Assembly (NCBI RefSeq): GCF_003259615.1
Contig: NZ_QLLR01000002.1
Span: 62,001-126,000 of the forward strand
Source of the DNA: Pedobacter cryoconitis
GTDB taxonomy: Bacteria > Bacteroidota > Bacteroidia > Sphingobacteriales > Sphingobacteriaceae
Reading direction: 5' to 3'
DNA length: 64,000 bases
Below the pieces are notes generated by a model that did no database searches, was not told the origin of the DNA, and worked only from the letters and a program-made list of their open reading frames with translations. Position numbers and translations under genes: made by a program. Shown piece by piece: positions 43,210-53,048 of this stretch (positions within the stretch are counted from its first letter, which is position 1; each line of letters begins with the position of its first letter).

Positions 43210-46200
43210 TTAGAAATTAGCACTTAAACCAAGACTATAGGTTCTTGGCAACGGATAGTCGAATACATCCGGGTCAAGCCCTTGTTTATTCGCTCTCCAG
43301 ATCACGCCCAAGTTGGATACATTGGCATAAATTCTTGGGTTTTTGAGCACCCAGTTCTTTTTATTAAAAGTATAAGACAGATTGATTTCCTGTAAGCGGA
43401 TATGATCACCTTTCAGGACATTGATATCTGAATTTCTATAAAAATCATCTCTGTCTGCACTGCCTGGATAAACTGCGGCGGGTACATTTGTGAATGCCTC
43501 ATCTCCTGGTTTTTGCCAGCGATTGGCATATTCTGCTCCTTGTAAGTTACCAGTAGTATATAAGTTATTATACTGAACCAGAGTACTAAGAGGTCTTCTG
43601 AACCAATATCCCAGCTTGTAAAGTAGGTTAACTGAAAGCGAAAGGTTTTCATAGCTGAATGTGTTGCGGAAAGAACCGTAATAAACAGGAATCAGTGAGC
43701 CAAAATAATGTAAAGAACTCAGCGGCTGATTCTGAATAGCACTTAGCGCATCAATACCGGCTTGTGAATTGTCCAGGACAACAATATTTCCATTCAAATA
43801 ACCTCTGGGACTACCTGTGGCGGGATCTAAACCTGCCCATCTATAAGCATATGCACGAGAAAGGTCATCTCCTTGCGTAAAAAGAGAGGGGCTTGATACG
43901 ATGTTACTCGCAGTATAATTAATAGGCGCATATAGCTTAGTGACCTTGACCTTATTATAGCTGAATAAGAAATTACTAGTCCAGCGGAAAAGCCCAGTCC
44001 GTACATTTAATGAGCTTAAAGTCAGATCTACACCCTTGCCAAATAAATCCCCGGAATTGAACTCTAATTGATTAAAACCTATACTCGGATCAGCTGCATT
44101 ATTTGCCAGCAAATCCTTAGTTCTTTTTTGATAATAGTCCACACTTCCTGATAAACGACCACCTCTCAAACCGAAATCAAGGCCAAAATTTAATACAGCA
44201 GTTTTTTCTGGCCTTAATTTAATATTAGTAGGATTCAATATATCTGCATATCCAAGAAGATTACCATCAAGTACCAAATTTTTTGGTGTAATTGATAAAT
44301 TCGGTGTGGCAGAGGAAACAGGATTTGTATTTCCGTTATATCCAAAGGTCGCTCTTAGTTTTAGAACAGGGAATAAAGAAAAATTATAGAATTTCTCATT
44401 ATTAATAATCCAGCTGGCACCAAGAGAATAAAAAGGGGTTCCACCACTATTACCCGCGGTACTAAATATATTAGATAAATCCCTTCGGAAACTTGCAGAC
44501 AGGGTATACTTATTAGCATAGGTATAGGCTGCATTAGAAAAATAGCTGATAGTCCTTCCTTCTGAAGCCGACATGAAAGTTCCTGGAGGAACAGTGCGAC
44601 CAAATCCTGCAAAAGTGATAGGATCTGCGAACAATAGCAGGTAGTTATAGTTATAATTTAAATTACCAGCAGTAGAAAAATCTTTTTCGTTATATCCAAA
44701 ATACCCATTGGATGTAAGCATAGTATGACTTTTAAAAATATCGATTCCTGCAATAGCAGAAATATTATGTTTATCATTCCAGATTTTATTAAAATTTAAC
44801 TGCCCCCTTAAAGTTTGATTATTAGCTTTAGTAGCAGATTTTGTATACTGTCCTCCAAGAGGTAAGTTTCTGGTACCAGCTATCGGAAATAAGGTGGAAT
44901 TTTGAGGATCAAAAGCGTTTATAGGTGAGGTAAACGAATTAATCTTGTCCCGCATATACCATGAGTCCTGACTCGACAAATCTGTGATGTCATTTGAGGT
45001 GACATTATAATTATAGGATACATTAGCAGACAACTCTGGGAGTATTTTATAAGTCGCTCCTAAATTTATATTAATATTCTGCAATTTGGAAAGATTGTAT
45101 CCCTCATTAATATCTTCTAATGGCTTGTAATCATAGCTTAATAAACTGTTTCCATAGGTTGAGTGCAAAAGATCTAGAAATGCCTGACTATATGCTTTGG
45201 GAATCGACATGGGATTACCTTGACTGTCAACTAACCTGCTGTAAGGAAAGACACTTATATTACCAGTTGGATTCGTTGCTCCATTAAAATCATCGACACT
45301 CGCTTGACCGCTTGTATTTGATTGGGTGTATATAACACTTGCCTGAAGTTCCAGTTTAGTGATAGGTTTCGCCGAAATGGAATAATTCAAATTCTCCCGG
45401 TTCAATCCGGATTTTACCGTATTGTTTAAAGTTTTATCATAACCAGCAGAAAATCGCTGCGCTATTTTTTGGCTTCCACCAGCAATTGCCATGGAATAGG
45501 ACTGTGTAACAGCATTACGGAAAAAATATTTGTTAAGATCATTCCGTAAATCATTACCACGTAAGGCATCTATTTGAGATTTCGCCACATCCGGACTAAT
45601 TTGTCCTAGCCGTTGTTGATCCATGATTTGTGCTACTGGCGAAATTACTGATTGACCAACTTGAATTATTGGTTCAGGTGAATGATCTCCTGAACCTGGG
45701 TAATCCTGACTATATTTATACAACTGCGCATCAATATAATCAGATGTGCTCATTGTTTTTTGATAGAAAAGATTGGGTTTTTCAGTAATATTCAGGTTAG
45801 CATTGAATGAAATTTGTAAAGGGTTCTCGTAATTCCCTTTCTTTGTTTTTACGACGATAACGCCGTTTGCCGCCCTGGATCCCCAAATAGAAGCTGCCGC
45901 CGCATCCTTTAAAACAGTAATGCTCTCCACATCATTTGGATTGATCAGATCAATAGAATAGGGATCTGCAATTCCGTCTATAACTACAAGAGGCCTGCCA
46001 CTATTATTACTTAACCCTGCAATAGTCAAGGTGTTTTTTCCACGGATAGTTAAATTTGTAAGTGGAGATCTTGCATTTATATTTGCTCTATTGGCCGAAT
46101 TTGTAGGAGTCAGATCATTCCTAAAATCCATACTGGTTGTTATGCCTTCTAAACGTTTGAGTAAGTTTGTATTCGTAGTGTGCTGTAGTTGTTCTTTACT

Positions 46201-46923
46201 AATTACTTCAAAAGAACCTGTAATACGTTCTTTAGGAATATCCTGGTAACCATTACTCGCAATAGTTACTTCACCCAGCTGAATATTAGACTGAGGACTC
46301 ATCTTAATAGTAATCATGTCAGCAGCATTCAAACTGGCTAAAGAAACTTCTTTAGTATTATATCCTATATAAGAGATTACGAGAACACTTTTTTTAGTGC
46401 CATACCGTTCAAAATATCCACTTTCTGTAGCTACAGAACTTCTTGTTCCTCCTTTTAAACGGATAGTCGCACCAGGTAATGGCTTACCTTGTTCATCTAA
46501 AATTTTCCCTTTATAAACAATAGAATCCTGAACAAACGGCATAATACTCACTGGCCGAACCTTAGCAAGTTGTTGTTTAATCACAACACTATTGTCCTCA
46601 ATCAAGAATGTTAAATTTTGTCCGGCAAGACACTGATCCATAACCACTTTAAGGTCAGTTTTATTGAAATTTGCATTGACTATCCTGTTTTCATTCAACT
46701 TTTCTGACTGCCATAGTACATCATACCCGGTTTGTCTTTTAATTTCTTTAAAAAGTTGTGTGATTTTTATTTTATTTTGGTTCAGGGTTATTTTCTGTCC
46801 ATAGATCGCACCAGACACTTGCATCATTCCCACAAAAAACAAAATAATCATCAGCCGCATTACTAATAAAAATTTATTCAGGTTGCCAGTCAGGCACCCT
46901 AAAAGTTTAGTATAATAATTCAT
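43210..46923 (-). CDS. SusC/RagA TonB-linked outer-membrane transporter with N-terminal STN domain
   Basis: Large TonB-dependent transporter of 1237 residues. Domains in order: a leader and signal peptide (to about residue 43), an STN domain (ITLNQNKIKITQLFKEIKRQ, about residues 44-115) that signals to FecR, a carboxypeptidase-regulatory-like domain (about 135-220, LDEQGKPLPGATIRLKGG), a plug with PLVVIDGIADPYSIDLINPN and the SusC signature ITVLKDAAAASIWGSRAANG, and a barrel ending in SLGLSANF. The STN domain and the neighbouring FecR gene mean it is a transducer-type receptor. The cargo is unknown; RagA-type relatives import peptides, others glycans. Confidence 0.93.
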   Translation of the reverse strand: MNYYTKLLGCLTGNLNKFLLVMRLMIILFFVGMMQVSGAIYGQKITLNQNKIKITQLFKEIKRQTGYDVLWQSEKLNENRIVNANFNKTDLKVVMDQCLAGQNLTFLIEDNSVVIKQQLAKVRPVSIMPFVQDSIVYKGKILDEQGKPLPGATIRLKGGTRSSVATESGYFERYGTKKSVLVISYIGYNTKEVSLASLNAADMITIKMSPQSNIQLGEVTIASNGYQDIPKERITGSFEVISKEQLQHTTNTNLLKRLEGITTSMDFRNDLTPTNSANRANINARSPLTNLTIRGKNTLTIAGLSNNSGRPLVVIDGIADPYSIDLINPNDVESITVLKDAAAASIWGSRAANGVIVVKTKKGNYENPLQISFNANLNITEKPNLFYQKTMSTSDYIDAQLYKYSQDYPGSGDHSPEPIIQVGQSVISPVAQIMDQQRLGQISPDVAKSQIDALRGNDLRNDLNKYFFRNAVTQSYSMAIAGGSQKIAQRFSAGYDKTLNNTVKSGLNRENLNYSISAKPITKLELQASVIYTQSNTSGQASVDDFNGATNPTGNISVFPYSRLVDSQGNPMSIPKAYSQAFLDLLHSTYGNSLLSYDYKPLEDINEGYNLSKLQNININLGATYKILPELSANVSYNYNVTSNDITDLSSQDSWYMRDKINSFTSPINAFDPQNSTLFPIAGTRNLPLGGQYTKSATKANNQTLRGQLNFNKIWNDKHNISAIAGIDIFKSHTMLTSNGYFGYNEKDFSTAGNLNYNYNYLLLFADPITFAGFGRTVPPGTFMSASEGRTISYFSNAAYTYANKYTLSASFRRDLSNIFSTAGNSGGTPFYSLGASWIINNEKFYNFSLFPVLKLRATFGYNGNTNPVSSATPNLSITPKNLVLDGNLLGYADILNPTNIKLRPEKTAVLNFGLDFGLRGGRLSGSVDYYQKRTKDLLANNAADPSIGFNQLEFNSGDLFGKGVDLTLSSLNVRTGLFRWTSNFLFSYNKVKVTKLYAPINYTASNIVSSPSLFTQGDDLSRAYAYRWAGLDPATGSPRGYLNGNIVVLDNSQAGIDALSAIQNQPLSSLHYFGSLIPVYYGSFRNTFSYENLSLSVNLLYKLGYWFRRPLSTLVQYNNLYTTGNLQGAEYANRWQKPGDEAFTNVPAAVYPGSADRDDFYRNSDINVLKGDHIRLQEINLSYTFNKKNWVLKNPRIYANVSNLGVIWRANKQGLDPDVFDYPLPRTYSLGLSANF

Positions 46924-47075
46924 ACCTTTATCTGCTTGGTTTTTTTTGCAAAGAGAAATATCTTGTAGGGTAACCTCTTCGCATTGGTAATAGGTTGCTT
47001 AAATCTTACTATAAACCAAATAGTTAGGGGTGTTTCCGCACCCCTGACTTATTTGATTTTTATTTGAGTAGCGTT

Positions 47076-48263
47076 TCATTGCATAACTATAATCCTCCTC
47101 CCTTTTATCTTAAAATGAATCGATTCTGTCAACTCCAGCTTTCTCAATACTTTGGAAACATCGCTATATTTAGATAGTGTACCACTAAATAATAGCTTAT
47201 CCAATTTCTCTCCTTGCGGGTTTTCAATTTCTACATCATACCACCTGGACACCTTTCTTAAGATACTTGCAAGTCCTTCTTTTTCAAACATGAAGTATCC
47301 ATTTTTCCAGGCAACAGCTTCATCTGGATCTATGTTCTTCACTTTAATCCCCTTATTATCAGCATCATCGCTATCGATAAGTGATTGCTGTCCGGGTTTG
47401 ATAACTTTATAGGCATTTGCCACAGGGCTGATTACTTTAACACTTCCTTCGAGTAAAGTAGTACTGACAACAGGCTCATTTGTATAAGCATTTACATTAA
47501 AATGTGTACCCAACACTTCCACGACCTGTTTGCTTGAAGAAACTAAAAATGGTTTAGTTGGATTTTTAGCGACTTCAAAGTAAGCTTCCCCAATTAATTC
47601 AACTTTACGCTCACCCTGGCCAAAGACAGAAGGATAACGTAAAGAAGATGCTGCGTTTAACCAGACCTTTGTTCCATCGGATAGAATCAATTGAAACTGT
47701 CCGCCTCTAGGAGTTTCTATCGTATTATAAGCAGTAGCTGTAGAAGAAACAGCAGATTGCTGATAGACTAACTGACTATCTCTGTTTTTAGTAATTACAG
47801 TGCCAGATTGATTAGCAATTTCTCCATTTTTCATATCAGTTAATGATATTTTAGATCCATTAGCTAAAGTTAGAACCGCTTTATTTCCTCCTGGGGTAAT
47901 CTTAGCTACCAGCTGACTACTAACAGGTTTAAGCTCATGACTTCTTTGGTATATATAAAGACTCATTGGAATCACAAAAACAGCTGCTGCAGCCAAATAT
48001 AAATATTTCGAAAATGAACGTGCATGAACTGTCTTACTAGTGGAAACACTAGTTTTTTTTTCAATTTCATTATTAATCTCCGAAAGCATACGGTCATGTA
48101 TATCTTTCACATAAACCATATCCAGAGAATCCAGAACATCATCCGCCTCTAAGAAGAGATCAAAATACTGTTCTAGAAATAATAATTGATCTTCGTCTGC
48201 AGTCCCCTCTAGATAGGCTTCAACTGCATTTAAAAATTCGTCTTTAATTTTTTTTGAGTTCAT
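47076..48263 (-). CDS. FecR-family anti-sigma factor
   Basis: Single-pass inner-membrane regulator of 395 residues. The cytoplasmic N-terminal part (about 1-90, YLEGTADEDQLLFLEQYFD) would hold the sigma factor, a helix spans YLYLAAAAVFVIPMSLYIY, the periplasmic FecR domain has TPRGGQFQLILSDGTKVWLN and VELIGEAYFEV, and the C-terminal DUF4974-type domain includes FMFEKEGLASILRKVSRWYD. It signals between the SusC STN domain and an ECF sigma factor. The expected sigma gene is not adjacent but lies 1.5 kb away beyond an inserted glycosyltransferase gene, and is frameshifted. Confidence 0.92.
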   Translation of the reverse strand: MNSKKIKDEFLNAVEAYLEGTADEDQLLFLEQYFDLFLEADDVLDSLDMVYVKDIHDRMLSEINNEIEKKTSVSTSKTVHARSFSKYLYLAAAAVFVIPMSLYIYQRSHELKPVSSQLVAKITPGGNKAVLTLANGSKISLTDMKNGEIANQSGTVITKNRDSQLVYQQSAVSSTATAYNTIETPRGGQFQLILSDGTKVWLNAASSLRYPSVFGQGERKVELIGEAYFEVAKNPTKPFLVSSSKQVVEVLGTHFNVNAYTNEPVVSTTLLEGSVKVISPVANAYKVIKPGQQSLIDSDDADNKGIKVKNIDPDEAVAWKNGYFMFEKEGLASILRKVSRWYDVEIENPQGEKLDKLLFSGTLSKYSDVSKVLRKLELTESIHFKIKGRRIIVMQ

Positions 48264-48382
48264 TTAATTGGTGTACTTTGATAACCTTTATTATAACAGT
48301 ATACCAAAACGAATCAATCTCCTATCTCTATTGAAAATATCCTGAATGCAGATACCATAAATTATTTAAACTGCAGCTTTTA

Positions 48383-48427
48383 GGGACATTTGTCCCTCTG
48401 AATTTAGTCCGCTCTTGTCTAAATTTA
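48383..48427 (+). promoter_or_regulatory. Palindromic operator and -10 box for the double GT2 gene (site 9)
   Basis: A perfect palindrome GGGACATTTGTCCC at 48383-48396, then TAAATTTA at 48420-48427, 23 bp on and only 6 bp before the ATG. No minus-direction box toward fecR is seen at the long spacing. Confidence 0.82.
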
Positions 48428-48433
48428 AAAAAA

Positions 48434-49765
48434 ATGATTATGGATTTCCCACTCGTCTCTTGCATTATGCCTACACTGAACAGGCAGATTTTCATTCCCT
48501 ATGCCGTAGATTTTTTTCTGCATCAGGACTATCCTAATATAGAACTGATCATTATTGACGATAGTGAAGAATCAATTGCTTCATTAATCCCTGAACACCC
48601 GAACATCCATTATATATATGGCAACTCAATTGGCAACAATCTTGGTAAAGTAAGCAATATCGCCTGCGAGAAAGCTTCTGGAGAAATTATTGTTCACTGG
48701 GACGATGACGATTGGTATGCCCATGACTGGGTAAGTCGACAGGTCAATGCTTTGATCATTTCTGGTGCAGACATTACCGGGCTATGTGACATTAATTTCT
48801 TTTCCGCCTTCACAAATAAAAGGTGGACCTATAGAGATACTGAAAAAGGAAAACCATGGGTTTATGGTGGAACTCTGGCTTACTGGAAATCTTTCTGGAG
48901 AAAGCATCCTTTCCATCGTTTGCAAGCAGGAGAGGATAATGAGTTTATATGGAATTCTCCCGAAGCCAAAATACATCCGCATAATTACAGTGACGGTTAT
49001 CTTGGTTTCATTCATGATGATAATTCTGGAATTCTGATGTATGAAGATCTAAGAAAAAAAATAAGAATAGAAAAATGGATGATGAAAATAGATGCTCCGG
49101 AAAAATGTGAAAAGCACTCTATTCTTTCCAGCAGTTCAGACTTGCCATTGGTAAGTTGTATCATGCCGACAGCTAATCGTAAAGACTTTATTCCTGCTGC
49201 AATAACTAATTTTCTGAAACAGGATTATATGAATGCTGAACTAATTATTATTGACGATGGAAAAGAATCTATAGTTGACTTAATCCCTGAAAACCCCCGA
49301 ATCAGGTACTTCTATTTCGAGCCATTAGGAAAAATAGGAACAAAACGAAATATTGCTTGTGAAATAGCCAAAGGAGAATTGATCACACATTGGGATGACG
49401 ATGACTGGTATGCGCAAGATTGGATTTCGCATCAAGTACAAGCATTAATCAACTCTGATGCAGATATTTGCGGTATAAATCAAGTGCAATTTTTCGAAGC
49501 CACTTTTAATCGTTACTGGATGACCAAAAACAGTAATTCTAAATCTCCATGGTTAAAAGGGGCAAGCTTGATCTATCGAAAATCATTCTGGGAGCAACAT
49601 CCTTTTAAAGATCTGCAAATTAGAGAAGATGATGATTATGTCCGTAATTCAGGGGGGAAAGTTTTTGCACATGACTATTTTCAGGGCTTTATTGCCAGAT
49701 TACATCCAAATAATACAAGTCTCAAATTCTTTAAAGATGAAGAACTCATGTTTAATCGGGAATAA
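48434..49765 (+). CDS. Double-domain GT2 glycosyltransferase (two MPTANR-type domains fused)
   Basis: One polypeptide of 443 residues made of two complete copies of the short GT2 domain seen at 27-33 kb. The first copy has SCIMPTLNRQIFIPYAVDFF, IIDDSEESI, IIVHWDDDDWYAHDW and AGEDNEFIW. The second, from about residue 236, has SCIMPTANRKDFIPAAITNF, IIDDGKESI, LITHWDDDDWYAQDW and IREDDDYVRNSGG. Both keep the metal motif, so both may be active, as in two-domain polysaccharide or glycan synthases; alternatively it adds two successive sugars. It is inserted between the fecR and sigma genes on the opposite strand and carries its own regulon promoter. Confidence 0.86.
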   Translation: MIMDFPLVSCIMPTLNRQIFIPYAVDFFLHQDYPNIELIIIDDSEESIASLIPEHPNIHYIYGNSIGNNLGKVSNIACEKASGEIIVHWDDDDWYAHDWVSRQVNALIISGADITGLCDINFFSAFTNKRWTYRDTEKGKPWVYGGTLAYWKSFWRKHPFHRLQAGEDNEFIWNSPEAKIHPHNYSDGYLGFIHDDNSGILMYEDLRKKIRIEKWMMKIDAPEKCEKHSILSSSSDLPLVSCIMPTANRKDFIPAAITNFLKQDYMNAELIIIDDGKESIVDLIPENPRIRYFYFEPLGKIGTKRNIACEIAKGELITHWDDDDWYAQDWISHQVQALINSDADICGINQVQFFEATFNRYWMTKNSNSKSPWLKGASLIYRKSFWEQHPFKDLQIREDDDYVRNSGGKVFAHDYFQGFIARLHPNNTSLKFFKDEELMFNRE

Positions 49766-49771
49766 ACATTA

Positions 49772-50352
49772 TTATAAATACAAAAACGCCATAATCCTAT
49801 TCAACCCCCCCCTCAAATCAGAAAAAGCATGAAGTAACTGGTTTTGCACCGTTTTCTGGGAAATATTCAGCACCTCACTAATTTCTTTGGTAGAGCGGTC
49901 ATCCATATACTTCATTCTGAAAATTGCAGCACGCTTTACAGGCTGTATTGCTAACCAGACACTAATACACCATTTAAGTTCTTTCTCCTTAAACAAAGAA
50001 TCTGCCTGCATCGAAGATAATAACAGATGATCAAGCGGTGCTTCAAAATGCGGTGTTGTCTTTCCTTTCTTATAAAGCATATATACCTGGTAGCGGATAG
50101 CCCCTAAAAGATATGCGTAGATATTATCAATGTTCTTCCTCTCCTTTTTCATCCACAGATCACTAAAGACATCCTGAACAACCTCTTCCACCAATTCCTT
50201 ATTTCGTAACCGTTTAAAGTCTCGTTGTACAGTTTTTTCCAATACCTCTCATAAATTTCTTCGAATGCAGCCCTGTCCCCCTCTTTTAAATGGGCAGTTA
50301 GTTCTGTATCGGAATAAGAATGATAAACTAATTGTGTAGATCTCATATCCAT
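49772..50352 (-). pseudogene. ECF sigma-70 factor (FecI-like), frameshifted by -1 at a TTTAAAC heptamer
   Basis: Two overlapping frames together make one full FecI-like sigma factor. The N-terminal piece (50352 to about 50212) has LKEGDRAAFEEIYERYWKKL (region 2.1); the C-terminal piece has RLRNKELVEEVVQDVFSDLW (region 2.2-2.4) and MKYMDDRSTKEISEVLNIS followed by KTVQNQLLHA (region 4 helix-turn-helix). The frames join at minus-strand bases 50218-50212, TTTAAAC, in the exact phase (T TTA AAC) of a -1 slippery site. A one-base loss from a T run is the simpler cause, but programmed frameshifting would also restore the normal length. There is also a run of eight G (minus strand, 49805-49812) near the C-terminus. 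It is the expected partner of the fecR gene. Confidence 0.8.
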
Positions 50353-50663
50353 ATAGCTAAAAGGTTAAATCTTATTTTTTCAGTCCTGATAAAAATCTAT
50401 TTGATAAATCCCTGTTTAACTTTAATCAATAAAAAGTTGAATTTGGCTAAATGCTTTTAAAAAATAACGATCGCATTTATTCCAGAAAAACTAATTTTAA
50501 ACCAGCGTATTTACACCTATTTTTTAAAACTAACTATCTAAAATATAAAGAATTATGTAGATTAGACGTGCCGATTTTCATATTTACACATATGTGTAGA
50601 ATCGGTTTTTTAAGCATTTTAGTAAAACCAAGTATAGCTAACACCCTTGTATAAACTGAGCGT
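50353..50663. other. 311-bp intergenic region, sigma gene / GH78 gene
   Basis: Contains the divergent promoters of both genes. At 50585-50598 there is a perfect 14-bp palindrome TACACATATGTGTA, enclosed by a weaker GCCGATT/AATCGG pair and followed by six T. It could be an operator for the GH78 gene or a hairpin terminator. Nothing else is recognised. Confidence 0.45.
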
Positions 50664-53048
50664 ATGAAATTCAGATTAATCCTTATTATATGCACCATAT
50701 TTTGTGGAGTAAATCAGGTATTGTGCCAGGCACTACCTCCTGTTAACCCACAATTACTTAAAAGTGCATGGCCGGCATTCTGGATTACCTCCCCCGCAAA
50801 CCAACAACGTGAATACGGAGTCTATCATTTTCGAAAAACCTTTCTTCTCCCTGCAGCCGGCAAACCAAAATCTTTTTTAATTCATGTAAGCGCAGACAAT
50901 CGCTATCGCCTGTTTATAAACGGTAAAGCAATCAGTTCAGGGCCCGCCCGCGGCGATCTGTTTAACTGGTTTTTTGAAACTATAGATATTGCTCCTTATT
51001 TGACAGAAGGTGAAAACATTCTTGCCGCACTGGTATGGAATATGGGCAGTCTAGCTCCTGTCGCACAGGTTTCCAATCAAACAGCCTTTGTTGTACAAGG
51101 TAATTCTGCAGCAGAACAAATGGTCAATACCGACGTAAGCTGGAAAGTCAAAAAAAGTAAAGCCTATACCCCCTGCGCTCTGGATAACGGAGAAAGATTA
51201 AAAGCTTATATGGTTGTTGGCCCTGGAGATCAGGTAGATGGAAAATTGTATCCATGGGACTGGGAAACCCTTGAATACAACGATGCCTCCTGGAACGCTG
51301 CCGAGGAACTCACACATCCCCAGCCTGTAGGTTATGGAACAGATAACCTATGGACTTTAGCACCAAGAAATATACCCTTATTAAAGGAAAGCATATTGCG
51401 TTTTCCAGTTATCCGCCGTACAAATAGTATCAAAGTAAATAAAGATTTTCTCACAGGAAAAAGGCCGCTCACAATTCCTGCGAATCAAAGAGTCAGCATT
51501 TTACTGGATCAGCAGTCAATGACAGCCGCTTACCCCGAACTCATAGTATCAGGCGGTAAAGGATCAAGAATCAAAATGACTTATTCCGAAGCATTATTTG
51601 ATAAACAAGATAATAAAGGGAATAGAAATGAGATAGATGCCAAAGAAATTAAAGGGAATTACGACATTTTTATACCAGATGGTGAAGGGAACAGAAAATT
51701 CCGCCCTTTATGGTTTAGAGCCTACCGTTACCTGCAGTTAGACATTATGACCACTGATGATCCATTAATTTTAAACGACATCTATGGGATGAAAACCGGT
51801 TATCCGCTTAAAATGAATGCCTCGTTTTCCAGCAATGACCCTTCATTACAGGAAATATGGAAAGTCGGCTGGCATACCGCACAACTTTGTGCAGGCGATA
51901 TGTATTATGACACCCCTTATTATGAACAATTACAATATACAGGTGATAGCCGTATACAAGCTTTAATCTCTCTTTATACCTCTGGCGATGACCGGCTTAT
52001 GCGAAAGGCGATTCTTGACTTTTATCATTCCCGCACTCCTGAAGGATTAACACAAGGCCGCTATCCAAGTAACAGGCTGCAAATTATCCCAACCTTTTCT
52101 TTATTCTGGGTATCCATGATCCATGATTACTGGATGCACCGCCATGATGATGCCTTTGTAAAACAATTTCTCCCGGCTATTCATGAAACGCTCGAATGGT
52201 TTCATAATCGTGTAGACCAAAAGAAAAAAATGCTGGGTCCGCTAACCTGGTGGAATTTTGTAGACTGGGATAATTTCAATGACTGGGGTACTGCACCGGG
52301 CGCAGAACAAGGAAATTCCTCTATTATTACTTTGCAATATGCCTACACATTGAATCAAGCCGCAGAATTATTCAGAGCATTTAATCATCCCGCACAAGCA
52401 GATTACCAGGAATTGCTTGCTTTGGAACTGAATGCCCATACCTATTGGTATTGTTATAACGAAGCGAACGGTTTGATAGCGGATACTCCCGAAAGACAAA
52501 CTTATAGTCAGCATGCGGGTATCTGGGCTATATTAAGCGGAGCCGTGACCTTACAAGAAGGGCAAACGCTGATGAAAAAGATCCTGAATGATAAATCCAT
52601 CGGCCAGGTTACCTTCTTTTATCGTTTTTACCTTACACAAGCCTTAAAAAAAGCCGAAATGGGTGATTTATATTATAAAGAGCTCAGACCATGGAGAGAT
52701 ATGCTGAAAATGGGATTAACAACTTTCGCAGAAAAACCTGAGCCTACAAGATCTGATTGCCATGCCTGGAGCGCAAGTCCTGATTATGATTTTCTGGCTA
52801 CAATTTGCGGTATTATGCCAGGAACTCCAGGCTTTAAAACCGTGCTGATTAAACCCTCTTTAGGTGAACTAACTGAAGTTACCGGAACAATGCCTATTCC
52901 TGCAGGAAAAGTATCAGTTATACTCAAACGAAATGGAAAAGAAGGAATTCGTGCAGAGATATTACTACCCGAACAAACCACCGGAATATTTACCTGGAAA
53001 GGTAAAGAGGTCAAACTACATGAAGGCAAACAAATTATTTCAATTTAA
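50664..53048 (+). CDS. Alpha-L-rhamnosidase, glycoside hydrolase family 78
   Basis: Exported glycosidase of 794 residues that removes terminal L-rhamnose from plant or bacterial glycans by inversion. Signal peptide ends near VLCQ. N-terminal beta domains include FRKTFLLPAAGKPKSFLIHV and an RYRLFINGK motif, and the (alpha/alpha)6 catalytic domain (about 390-700) has the family motif YYDTPYYEQLQYTGDSRIQ, with its acidic catalytic residues, and WWNFVDWDNF. The C-terminal beta-sandwich includes GFKTVLIKPSLG and PIPAGKVSVILKRNG. No accompanying SusC/D gene precedes it on this strand. Confidence 0.88.
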   Translation: MKFRLILIICTIFCGVNQVLCQALPPVNPQLLKSAWPAFWITSPANQQREYGVYHFRKTFLLPAAGKPKSFLIHVSADNRYRLFINGKAISSGPARGDLFNWFFETIDIAPYLTEGENILAALVWNMGSLAPVAQVSNQTAFVVQGNSAAEQMVNTDVSWKVKKSKAYTPCALDNGERLKAYMVVGPGDQVDGKLYPWDWETLEYNDASWNAAEELTHPQPVGYGTDNLWTLAPRNIPLLKESILRFPVIRRTNSIKVNKDFLTGKRPLTIPANQRVSILLDQQSMTAAYPELIVSGGKGSRIKMTYSEALFDKQDNKGNRNEIDAKEIKGNYDIFIPDGEGNRKFRPLWFRAYRYLQLDIMTTDDPLILNDIYGMKTGYPLKMNASFSSNDPSLQEIWKVGWHTAQLCAGDMYYDTPYYEQLQYTGDSRIQALISLYTSGDDRLMRKAILDFYHSRTPEGLTQGRYPSNRLQIIPTFSLFWVSMIHDYWMHRHDDAFVKQFLPAIHETLEWFHNRVDQKKKMLGPLTWWNFVDWDNFNDWGTAPGAEQGNSSIITLQYAYTLNQAAELFRAFNHPAQADYQELLALELNAHTYWYCYNEANGLIADTPERQTYSQHAGIWAILSGAVTLQEGQTLMKKILNDKSIGQVTFFYRFYLTQALKKAEMGDLYYKELRPWRDMLKMGLTTFAEKPEPTRSDCHAWSASPDYDFLATICGIMPGTPGFKTVLIKPSLGELTEVTGTMPIPAGKVSVILKRNGKEGIRAEILLPEQTTGIFTWKGKEVKLHEGKQIISI

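Noticed and set aside
49805..49812. Eight-G tract in the sigma gene as a phase switch
   Set aside because: The gene is already out of frame elsewhere and the tract reads in frame to a normal C-terminus, so there is no separate evidence for switching here.
50451..50654. A 67-codon plus-strand frame upstream of the rhamnosidase gene
   Set aside because: Lies in the divergent promoter region, crosses a perfect palindrome, has no protein-like features.
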